A DNA stretch of 64,000 nt, taken from contig DGTC01000046.1 of the NCBI GenBank assembly GCA_002394205.1, forward strand, positions 1 to 64,000. The letters are read 5' to 3'. The position numbers and the translations under genes are program-made. Shown piece after piece: positions 25,230 to 32,920 of this stretch. The stretch is from Lachnospira sp. UBA4346. Its GTDB lineage: Bacteria; Bacillota; Clostridia; Lachnospirales; Lachnospiraceae. The stretch's first letter is position 1, and every line of letters starts with the position of its first letter. The notes below the pieces were generated by a model. The model had not been told where the DNA came from. It searched no databases and worked only from the letters and a program-made list of their open reading frames with translations.

Positions 25230-25685
25230 CTAATACTCTCCATAACTATCCAAATATATCCCTGCAAACTTCGCAATAATTCGACATTGCCGCTCTATTT
25301 CCTCATAATTCTCTACTGTCATGGGAACCGATGTCTGCAGGAACGCATTGAGCTTGTATTTTTTCAACACCTTTCTTTTCTTTGAGAATTTCGGTGCATC
25401 TGTATACTGATACAAATACGCAAATCCCTCCGCCCAGTCTATTTGTGCCTGTTCAAATGCTGCATCCATATCCCGAAAGATGGGATACCCTTCTGCATTT
25501 ACACCAATGGCATATGACTCACCAAACTGTTCCCAATAATCGACAAGACTTTTATTTTCACAATTACCAACGACTTTTGCATATGTATTTTTATGTGTTG
25601 TATACAATATACATCCTATCATAAGACCTATCAGTATAACAAATATTCCTGCGCCATATCGATATTTTCTAGGAAACTTTTTCAT
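25230..25685 (-). CDS. Family Y exported protein, copy Y1
   Basis: A 151-residue protein with one N-terminal helix (YGAGIFVILIGLMIGCILYT) and an outside domain (GNCENKSLVDYWEQFGESYA, IDWAEGFAYLYQYTDAPKFS). From KVVGN onward it is almost identical to Y2 (27186-27629), but its N-terminal 40 residues are different and match Y0 instead. ATG at 25685 follows GGGAGG by 8 bases; a GTG one codon earlier is possible. The function is unknown. Confidence 0.72.
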   Translation of the reverse strand: MKKFPRKYRYGAGIFVILIGLMIGCILYTTHKNTYAKVVGNCENKSLVDYWEQFGESYAIGVNAEGYPIFRDMDAAFEQAQIDWAEGFAYLYQYTDAPKFSKKRKVLKKYKLNAFLQTSVPMTVENYEEIERQCRIIAKFAGIYLDSYGEY

Positions 25686-25723
25686 CACAGATACCTCCCA
25701 TTACAAGTTCAACCGTTCTAATC

Positions 25724-26533
25724 TTACTCCATCCACATCGCATCCAATTGAAACTGTGCATCCCTCATCGTAAACCATGCTACAAACGACTTTCGATTCT
25801 CATATCGAACACGTCCACTCTCACCAGTCCCCGGCAATACAAATATAACCTGAATCTTATAATCTCCCTGATACTCAATTACCATTGGCTTAAAATAAGA
25901 AGATGTTATATCATCAGGACTTTCTACATGAACCCCAGTCTCTTGTTCAAAATCATTCTGATTCCACTGCTGAAACTGCGCATAAATCTCTTGTTTCTGC
26001 TTGGCTGTAAATGTATTGCCTTCAAATAATGTAGTCATTGTCTGCTGCACAAAATCATAGACACATAGATTTCCAAAATGATTTCCAGTTCCTTTTCCCT
26101 GTGTATATGAAATTAGCAGTTCTTTCTGTCCATCTGCATCTATATCCAGCTCATAAAACTTTGTCATTGCCAGCGTTTCTAATGTCATCGTACTCCATTC
26201 AAGAATGGTATTATCTATCGTTCCAGATTCACTTTGATAATGTAAAATAACATTTCCATCTATCAATTCTAAGTGCGCCTTTGCCTGTCCATTCTCCAAA
26301 TTCATCACAGTTCCATCAAGCTGTATCTTAGAACTTTCAAATAATTCACATGTATTGCCTATTCTCTCCTGTTTCCAAGGTGGTGTATCCACAGCAACGC
26401 CCGATGCAGCCTGTACTTCTTGCAAGGCAACATTTTCATGCGTTGTATTTTCTGTATTTGTTGTACTTGCAGACTGACACCCCACAATAAGTACAACACC
26501 TGCTAAAAATATTCCAATCCATACTCTTTTCAT
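25724..26533 (-). CDS. Lipoprotein of unknown function
   Basis: A 269-residue protein with a lipoprotein signal peptide (MKRVWIGIFLAGVVLIVGCQ, lipobox IVGC). A Ser/Thr-rich linker follows, then a domain with YELDIDADGQKELLISYTQG, an Asp-rich FG-GAP/VCBS-like repeat element that may bind calcium. It would be anchored outside the membrane. AAGGAG lies 5 bases upstream of the ATG. It sits between X2 and Y1 in the duplicated array; no equivalent lies between X1 and Y0. Confidence 0.75.
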   Translation of the reverse strand: MKRVWIGIFLAGVVLIVGCQSASTTNTENTTHENVALQEVQAASGVAVDTPPWKQERIGNTCELFESSKIQLDGTVMNLENGQAKAHLELIDGNVILHYQSESGTIDNTILEWSTMTLETLAMTKFYELDIDADGQKELLISYTQGKGTGNHFGNLCVYDFVQQTMTTLFEGNTFTAKQKQEIYAQFQQWNQNDFEQETGVHVESPDDITSSYFKPMVIEYQGDYKIQVIFVLPGTGESGRVRYENRKSFVAWFTMRDAQFQLDAMWME

Positions 26534-26599
26534 GGTTTCTCCTTTGTATTATAATGGCACGATTTAGAACGAATATTGCTCACAAATCAAATCTTACCA

Positions 26600-27067
26600 T
26601 TATTTTATGTACGTACCTGCCTTTTGAAACAATGCTTCCAACGCATCTTTATCATAGTCAATCCGACACTTTTCATACTGAACAGAACTATCATTTCCAT
26701 GTGCAAATACAATATGTACCGGTTCACTTCCCTGATTGTATCGGATGTCCATACAATAAGAATTATATGAGCTGTTATCCTCAAAAGGCTTCACCTGATA
26801 CATCGGCACTTCTCTCAAATAATCCATAATCTCTGCAATCATCGCCTTATCGGTAACATCCCCTTCAATTTTTAACATTGGCATTGCATTTACCCGAATT
26901 GAATCAATCTGCTCTGCATCCGTAATCCAGTTTTTCTCATATGGAATCTGGTCTTCCACAACCTCACGATGCTGATATGCATACACGCCTACACATCCTG
27001 CAACAACACATACAATTACAAGAATAAGTCCTACACAAAATGGATATTTTTTTACAAATTTTTTCAT
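26600..27067 (-). CDS. Family X exported protein, copy X2
   Basis: A 155-residue near-duplicate of X1: differences seen are EE to ED near residue 38, A to T at the next shared segment, E to A in the MIxEIM segment and R to S in EDNxSYN. GGAGG lies 6 bases upstream of the ATG, as in X1, and the 40 bp downstream also match. This points to recent duplication or gene conversion. Confidence 0.73.
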   Translation of the reverse strand: MKKFVKKYPFCVGLILVIVCVVAGCVGVYAYQHREVVEDQIPYEKNWITDAEQIDSIRVNAMPMLKIEGDVTDKAMIAEIMDYLREVPMYQVKPFEDNSSYNSYCMDIRYNQGSEPVHIVFAHGNDSSVQYEKCRIDYDKDALEALFQKAGTYIK

Positions 27068-27185
27068 AGGCATCCTCCCATCTATCATGAAAATCAGCTG
27101 CTCTTATCTATATATACGAAAATTTTGTCTATTTTGTTGAGTATTTACGATTTCTAAATGTCCTATAATGTATTCTTTGCTTTAG

Positions 27186-27629
27186 CTAATACTCTCCATA
27201 ACTATTTAAATATATATCTACAAACTTCGCAATAATTCGACATTGCCGCTCTATTTCCTCATAATTCTCTACTGTCATGGGAACCGATGTCTGCAGGAAC
27301 GCATTGAGCTTGTATTTTTTCAGCACCTTTCTTTTCTTCGAGAATTTCGGTGCATCTGTATACTGATACAAATACGCAAATCCCTCCGCCCAGTCTATTT
27401 GTGCCTGTTTAAATGCTGCATCCATATCCCGAAAGATGGGATACCCTTCTGCATTTACACCAATGGTATATTGTTCACCAAACTGTTCCCAATAATCGAC
27501 AAGACTTTTATTTTCACAATTACCAACGACTTTGGAATAATCTATCTTTTTTTCTGCATATACTAGATATACTGCTGTAAATATCATAAAAATTACAATT
27601 ACTAATATATTTCTATATCTTTTTTTCAT
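27186..27629 (-). CDS. Family Y exported protein, copy Y2 with a different anchor
   Basis: A 147-residue protein. The N-terminal helix (NILVIVIFMIFTAVYLVYAE) is unrelated to that of Y1, yet from KVVGNCENKS to the end the two are nearly identical. GGGAG lies 5 bases upstream of the ATG. Domain-level recombination or gene conversion is the simplest explanation. The function is unknown. Confidence 0.73.
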   Translation of the reverse strand: MKKRYRNILVIVIFMIFTAVYLVYAEKKIDYSKVVGNCENKSLVDYWEQFGEQYTIGVNAEGYPIFRDMDAAFKQAQIDWAEGFAYLYQYTDAPKFSKKRKVLKKYKLNAFLQTSVPMTVENYEEIERQCRIIAKFVDIYLNSYGEY

Positions 27630-27657
27630 TATATCTCCCTATATTGTTAACTAATAT

Positions 27658-28765
27658 TTAAGGTCTTATAACAGCATATGTTGAATTTCCATCATATGTC
27701 TCCCACGAATTTGTGTCATCCGTTGCCCACGCAAGGTAATCACTCGTATGCTGAGCTACTAAATAATCGTAGTATCCATTTGTTAAATAGTTATCACTAG
27801 ATACTATAAATGCACAATGATCCCATGAACCATCTTTAGTCATATCTAATGCAATGAAATCCCCCGCTTTTAAATATGCACTAAAATAATAATTGCTATG
27901 TGTTGTATACAAAGCTCCCCAATAATTAACAAATGCATTCGCATTAATCCATGCCTTAGAATGATGATGAACCCCCCATAAAATCTCTATTATGCCACCA
28001 ATTAGATGTCTGAGATTTTCCTGTACTTTCTAATATTTGAGAAACAAAGTTTGTACAATCTGCATCAAAATAATCATAATCATAATTTCTACCATTTGCG
28101 TACTCACGTGCATAAGATATTCCTTTCCTTGCACTATCATCTATACTCATTAAAGAAAATTTATTAGATATTTTTGTTTTTTTGATATTATTATTATAAC
28201 TACTGACCAATGGTGTATTATATGGAAGTAACAAAATTAAGTCCAAATCATTATTTAACTCTTTTAGCGGATTTGCCTCTATATAATTTATTATTTCTGT
28301 ATTGCGTTCATCATCTTCATAAAAATCCATAAATGCTCTAAATAACTTTACATCATCATTTGAATTTCCATATTTTTCTAATTTATTGGAACTATTTAAA
28401 TACTTATCTAATGTTTTTTTATAAACTTTCCAATTTGAGTCAGATAAATCTTCCAAATTATAATTTTCTTTTAATTCAGTTAATAACTCATCTTCAATTT
28501 CTTTAAACTTTTCTAAAGCTAATTCTGGATAATCAAACGTTGGATATAAATTATTTTGTTGGTTATTATTAATAATACTATATTTTATTGATATTTCCCC
28601 AATATCTTTTAATAACTCACTTTCAAATTCTATCCTTTCACTCCGTAATTCGAAATTTTCTTGTGTTTTTTCCATTGCTTTTAATAACACCGTATTTGCA
28701 TTTACACTAATACATCCCATCATCACACATGTCATTGCTGCACACATTAACTTTCTTAATCTCAT
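27658..28765 (-). pseudogene. Secreted amidase_6-domain protein, frameshifted at a G6 tract
   Basis: The first 269 codons carry a signal peptide (RKLMCAAMTCVMMGCISVNA), a long helical region and the start of an amidase_6 domain (ISYAREYANGRNYDYDYFDA, DCTNFVSQILES, SNWWHNRDFMGG), then stop at 27956. The rest of the domain (HHHSKAWINANAFVNYWG, AGDFIALDMTKDGSWDHCAF, VAQHTSDYL) is in another frame. Removing one G from the six at 27972-27977 (C on the plus strand) restores a 368-residue protein with Cys, His and Asp of the papain-like site. It could be phase-variable, a recent mutation, or a sequencing error. Confidence 0.78.
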
Positions 28766-28927
28766 GTTCTTCTCCCTTCTTAAACGAATGGCTTCTATGC
28801 CACTCTAATCCCCATAAGTTCTTTTGTAATTACAATTTCTTAACATAGATTCTCTGCGCAGTATTTTTCTATGTTGATATATAAAACACAAAGAATTGTG
28901 AATTATATTCCATCTTAAATTAAATTT

Positions 28928-28987
28928 TTACTTTCCAGTTATCCATGTGTAAAAATCTTCCCACATTCCCATAATCGAATACTCCAT
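28928..28987 (-). CDS. Short amphipathic peptide, 19 residues
   Basis: The reading frame MEYSIMGMWEDFYTWITGK is preceded by AGGAGGGAG 8 bases from the ATG, one of the best ribosome sites of the region. On a helical wheel I5, M8, W9, F12, W15 and I16 form one face and E2, G7, E10, D11, T14 and T17 the other. It has no leader and no Cys, so it is not an AgrD-type cyclic peptide; leaderless amphipathic peptides such as delta-lysin are the nearest analogy. It lies between the LytTR two-component genes and the amidase gene. The assignment is inferred. Confidence 0.45.
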   Translation of the reverse strand: MEYSIMGMWEDFYTWITGK

Positions 28988-29063
28988 ATCTTCTCCCTCC
29001 TCATCATTTGCGAACCATACTTATTATTTACCACACCCTCTCCTTCGTATCAATGATAACTCC

Positions 29064-29092
29064 ATAAGCGGTCAGTTAACTTGATAAACGGT
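29064..29092 (-). promoter_or_regulatory. Direct repeat matching the LytTR-regulator consensus
   Basis: Minus strand: ACCGTTTAT (29092-29084), 11 bp, ACCGCTTAT (29072-29064); 20 bp start to start. The first fits the general LytTR half-site [TA][AC][CA]GTTN[AG][TG] at every position, the second at all but one. It is 77 bp upstream of the 19-residue peptide gene and next to a LytTR response regulator gene. Confidence 0.6.
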
Positions 29093-29115
29093 TAATTTTT
29101 TTATAATACCTCTCT

Positions 29116-30407
29116 TCACATTCCACATGGTATCGTAATCTCTACTCTATATTTTTGATTTTCCGTCGTAATATCATATGTTCCATGCAATTTATGAACC
29201 GCTTCCTTTACATTCTGTATGCCATATCCATGTTTTCTTTGGTCAGCCTTCGTTGTATACCCTTCTTCATGCAACGGAATATCTCTAGGTTCAACAATAC
29301 TATTTTCTACAAGAATTTTTAGAAAATACTGTCCCTGATGTACCTGAACCAACAACATGCGGTCTTGTGTCTGTGCCCTGGTTAATTCCTCGACTGCATT
29401 TTTGATAAGATTAGCATAAATCGTACACAAATCATAATCCTCTATGATATTCTCATCTTGAATCCGAATATCCAATTTCGTATGAATCGATGCATCTAAT
29501 TCTTTTAAATAATGTTGGTTCATTGCATCAATCACTGTATTTCCGGAATTGAATTTTTTATCCCGAATGTCCTCGATGCTTTGCTCCAACTTATCCAGAT
29601 AACGTGCAATTTCTGTATATTTTTCCTGAACAAGCAAGCCTCTGATACTAAGCAAATGATTGCTAAGATCATGCCGAAATTTTCTGGTATCCGCTTCTTT
29701 TTGAAGTAACTGCAAATAATACTCCTTCTGAAGCTGGTTATAATATTCCGATTTTTTAATAATCCTTTGTTTGTTCTATACGCATTCGACAATGCAAAGA
29801 TTACAACGCACAAAATTCCCACAGCTGCATATGCCCATTGTGCAGTTCCACGCATTGTTTGAACGACATCGACATCATCAATATAATTTTTTGCATAATT
29901 CAATCCCGCTACTGTCATAAACATACTAATAATTACAATAACAGCTGCAATTCGTATAATTTGATTTGCCCAACGAACAATTGCTTCATCTATCCATTTT
30001 CTATGTTGCATATAGCATCGTATTACCAACAGCTCTAATATCAGCGTAATAAACGAACCTACATAAAACTGAAGATTTCCGACAACAGCATATGCCTGTC
30101 CTATTATCTGAATCACTGCCACTTCAATGACTTCATCAACCGCCGATATTGTCAGCTGCAAAAATATAATATCGCCCAATCCTCGATTCCATCTTGCATG
30201 TGTCAAAAGAATCACACATAATACATTTAACACAAATAACATACTATGTATCTTATAATCTTCTTTCAAATACATCCATATAGCAACTGCTGCGATGATA
30301 TAAAATAAAATGTGTATTTTCTTTACATTTATTTCTTTATTTAAAATATACTTTGTTCCAAAAAATAGTTTTAAAAACTCCACTACTCCATAAATAATAC
30401 TACTCAT
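29116..30407 (-). pseudogene. GHKL (AgrC-like) sensor kinase, frameshifted
   Basis: The first ~215 codons give a multi-helix membrane sensor (FYIIAAVAIWMYLK, GSFITLILELLVIRC, AAVIVIISMFMTVAGL, YAAVGILCVVIFALSNAY). The kinase part (EADTRKFRHDLSNHLLSIRG with the phospho-acceptor His; ANLIKNAVEEL N-box; GYGIQNVKEAVHKLHG G-box) is in another frame; the join is near 29762-29775, in AGAACAAACAAAGGATT on the minus strand. The two halves together make a normal AgrC/VirS-type kinase. The kinase half has an internal ATG but no clear ribosome site. Confidence 0.8.
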
Positions 30408-30419
30408 TTGTTCCCCTCA

Positions 30420-31112
30420 TTACATAAAGTCAAATTCTACAAGCCTTTTTTGAAATAATTTCATCTGTCTGCGTGATATCTGATACATCTCATTTCGAAA
30501 CATCAATTGATTTCCTTTGAAATTCTCAATATATCCCAAATTAACAATATTCTGTCTGTTAATCCTAACAAATCTTCGTTCATCTAATTCCTGCTCAATG
30601 ATATGAAGTGCGCACTCTTTTCGAAATCTATTTTCCCCGACAATATATTCCGTATATCCATTGTACGCCGTTATCATTTCAATATCTTTTTGCGCTATTT
30701 CATATTTATTTCGTGCCAAATACACCGCAATGGTTGGTTCATTTTGTACAATCACGTCTGAGACCTCGATTGCTTCTGCAATCTCTTCCGCAACAAATGG
30801 CTTCGTAACAAAACGCAGTGCTTTAACCCGAAATGCATCTTTAAATCGCTCTACCTTCCCCGATGCAATAATAATTCTGCACGCCGGATTCTTCGCACAA
30901 ATGTATTTTCCTACTTCGATTCCATCTATATCCGGCATCTCAATATCAAGAAAAACAATATCATACCCGAGACATCTATCCATCAGATTCTGCCCTGATT
31001 GATACAAATCTATGGTACATTCCTGATTTTTCTCTGCTACAATGTTCTGTATCATATGTTTTAGATAGACTCCGACATTATACTCATCATCACATATTCC
31101 AATCCGTATCAT
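30420..31112 (-). CDS. LytTR-family response regulator (AgrA/VirR type)
   Basis: A 230-residue regulator: receiver domain with CDDE (acidic pair), phospho-acceptor Asp in DIVFLDIEMPDIDGIEVG and Lys in RFVTKPF; C-terminal LytTR DNA-binding domain with RKECALHIIEQELDERRFVR and INRQNIVNLGYIENFKGN. It ends 12 bp before the frameshifted kinase gene and would be its partner. LytTR regulators bind paired 9-bp direct repeats, one of which is found downstream. The gene itself is intact. Confidence 0.92.
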   Translation of the reverse strand: MIRIGICDDEYNVGVYLKHMIQNIVAEKNQECTIDLYQSGQNLMDRCLGYDIVFLDIEMPDIDGIEVGKYICAKNPACRIIIASGKVERFKDAFRVKALRFVTKPFVAEEIAEAIEVSDVIVQNEPTIAVYLARNKYEIAQKDIEMITAYNGYTEYIVGENRFRKECALHIIEQELDERRFVRINRQNIVNLGYIENFKGNQLMFRNEMYQISRRQMKLFQKRLVEFDFM

Positions 31113-31174
31113 TTATCCCTTATGCCTCCCTATACTGCTGCCTGTCTACGTTTCATATTTGCTATTATATCCTT

Positions 31175-31228
31175 ACTCGAAAACCCGCACTTCGTGCTTT
31201 TTCGCTACTTCGTAGCTTTGTTTTCTCG
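31175..31228. repeat. Dispersed repeat with small hairpins, copy 1
   Basis: About 54 bp, ACTCGAAAACCCGCACTTCG onward, matching 36007-36062 at all but a handful of positions. It contains GCAC-TTCG-TGC and GCTACTTCGTAGC mini-hairpins. Confidence 0.65.
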
Positions 31229-31238
31229 TTAATGGCTA

Positions 31239-31275
31239 AAAAAACAAATGCCACCTTCGGTGTCGCTTGTTTTTT
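31239..31275. terminator. A/T-flanked hairpin upstream of the response regulator
   Basis: AAAAAACAA and TTGTTTTTT flank an inner CACC-TTCG-GTG hairpin. It has the look of a bidirectional terminator between cca and the two-component genes, although it lies far from the cca start; it may be part of the repeat cluster. Confidence 0.45.
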
Positions 31276-31342
31276 CCTGCGCTCATTATATCATACTTAT
31301 ATGCAATTTAAATCATTTTTAGTAAAATAAAATCAAGATACA

Positions 31343-31432
31343 ACGCAAATCCCCATTCATCTATTTCATAATTCTACGCAAATCCCCATTCGTTTACCCC
31401 ATAATCCTACGCAAATCCCCATTCATTTAATA
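31343..31432. repeat. Three tandem 33-bp repeats
   Basis: ACGCAAATCCCCATTC begins at 31343, 31376 and 31409, an exact 33-bp period with a few changes in the second half of each unit. There are no unique spacers, so it is not a CRISPR array. No gene lies between 31113 and 31663. Confidence 0.8.
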
Positions 31433-31439
31433 TAACCCC

Positions 31440-31580
31440 TTGCTGAGGTTTATGTTGGTCGTTCTTTGAGATTCTTTCATAGCTGCGTTCCCAACGAAAT
31501 TTATGTTTATTGGAACACAATTCGACATTTTCCATTTGCACGAAGTATGTATCCTGCAAAGCATTTTTATATTGTCGGAA
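31440..31580. repeat. Dispersed intergenic repeat, copy 2
   Basis: TTGCTGAGGTTTATGTTGG onward matches 23168-23258, with an extra ~12 bases (around TTTCATAGCTGC) before the shared GTTCCCAACGAA. Confidence 0.55.
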
Positions 31581-31663
31581 CGAGGTTTCCCATCATATAA
31601 AAACACCACCCAATCAACAATTCCTCTGCTTTCGGATTCCTTGTTTCTTAGGTGGTGTATATT

Positions 31664-32920
31664 TTAATCTATATCTACATGTTCAATCATTGCAATCAGC
31701 GTTTCTTTTTCGTTGAGTTTCGGATTCTCAATGACAATGTGTAGTAATTCATTTAACATTTTGCCAATCTGTGCGCCCTGTAAGCCATATTCCTTTAAGT
31801 CATTGCCTGTAATATCGAGTTCCTTAATCGTGAAACAGTCTCCACGCTGCAGAATCTCCTTGCTCATCTGCTCAATTCGCTCTAAATGGAGCTTCTTTGC
31901 AGACATGCTAAGTCCAAGAATCTCTTCCTGCGTACAGATTCTTGCATGCTCATGGGTGAACATCAATTGTAACATATCGATGCCGTATTTATGCAGAGCT
32001 TCTCTGACTGCCGGCTCATTTTCTGCGATAACATCCTTCTCATACGTAACGAGCTTCGTTACCGTATCAATCGTATAATTATCGAGCTTTAACGACTTGA
32101 GTGCATTCTTTGTCTCCTGTGGCTCTGCCATATTAAACAGTGCTGCATAGCGAAGCACCGATTGTTTCGGCGCATATTTTAACATCGTCAACGCATTTCT
32201 TGCATATTTACCTGTTAAAATATTATCAATACATGGCAGATTCACTGCAAACAGTCCACTTTCTGCAAATCGCTTCACATAAGATGGATTGTCCGATAAC
32301 AGTGTCTTTACCAATTCTACCTGCACACGCTCCATACTGACCTGTGCAATATTTCCAGCAAGCGCAACCATTGCATCATACGTCTCCTGCTCAATTGCAA
32401 AGCCTAACTGTGCAGAGAAACGGATTGCGCGCATCATTCGAAGTGCATCTTCTAGAAATCGCTGCTTCGGATCTCCTACACAACGAATAATGCCCTGCTT
32501 CATATCCGATAAACCATCGAATTCATCTACAAACCCCTGCTTCTCATTATAAGCCATCGCATTGATTGTAAAATCCCTGCGCTGCAAATCGTCAACGAGC
32601 TTTCCTGAGAATTCCACAGATTCCGGATGTCTGCCATCCTTATATTCTCCATCAATTCGATATGTTGTAACCTCATATCCTGTGTGATGCAGCATAACTG
32701 TGACAGTTCCGTGCTGGATTCCTGTATCAATCGTTCGCTTAAAGAAGGACTTTACCTGTTCCGGTCTTGCAGAGGTGGTAATATCCCAGTCATCCGGGTT
32801 GCGTCCTAAGATGCTGTCTCTGATACATCCACCGACTGCAAATGCTTCATATCCATGTGATTCAATTGTCTGTATAATCTCTTTGACATCGTCTGGCAAT
32901 GCAATCGTTATATCACTCAT
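31664..32920 (-). CDS. cca: CCA tRNA nucleotidyltransferase / poly(A) polymerase family
   Basis: A 418-residue class II nucleotidyltransferase: AFAVGGCIRDSILGRNPDDWDI contains the GG and DxD catalytic motifs, RRDFTINAMAYN the RRD motif, and QRFLEDALRMMRAIRFSAQL the ERxxxE-like region; a C-terminal all-helical part follows. It adds CCA to tRNA 3' ends, needed here since the tRNA-Arg gene lacks CCA. The start overlaps the proS stop as TAATG, so the two are translationally coupled. Confidence 0.92.
   Translation of the reverse strand: MSDITIALPDDVKEIIQTIESHGYEAFAVGGCIRDSILGRNPDDWDITTSARPEQVKSFFKRTIDTGIQHGTVTVMLHHTGYEVTTYRIDGEYKDGRHPESVEFSGKLVDDLQRRDFTINAMAYNEKQGFVDEFDGLSDMKQGIIRCVGDPKQRFLEDALRMMRAIRFSAQLGFAIEQETYDAMVALAGNIAQVSMERVQVELVKTLLSDNPSYVKRFAESGLFAVNLPCIDNILTGKYARNALTMLKYAPKQSVLRYAALFNMAEPQETKNALKSLKLDNYTIDTVTKLVTYEKDVIAENEPAVREALHKYGIDMLQLMFTHEHARICTQEEILGLSMSAKKLHLERIEQMSKEILQRGDCFTIKELDITGNDLKEYGLQGAQIGKMLNELLHIVIENPKLNEKETLIAMIEHVDID

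Noticed and set aside
28766..29115. agrB/agrD genes next to the AgrC/AgrA-like pair
   Set aside because: No AgrB-like membrane protease and no Cys-containing precursor peptide were found; the only small ORF is the Cys-free 19-mer.
31343..31432. CRISPR-like array
   Set aside because: The units are contiguous 33-bp tandem repeats without unique spacers, and there are no cas genes.
23000..31700. Prophage, transposon or conjugative element carrying the peptide locus
   Set aside because: No integrase, transposase, relaxase or phage structural gene is visible; only short repeats flank it.
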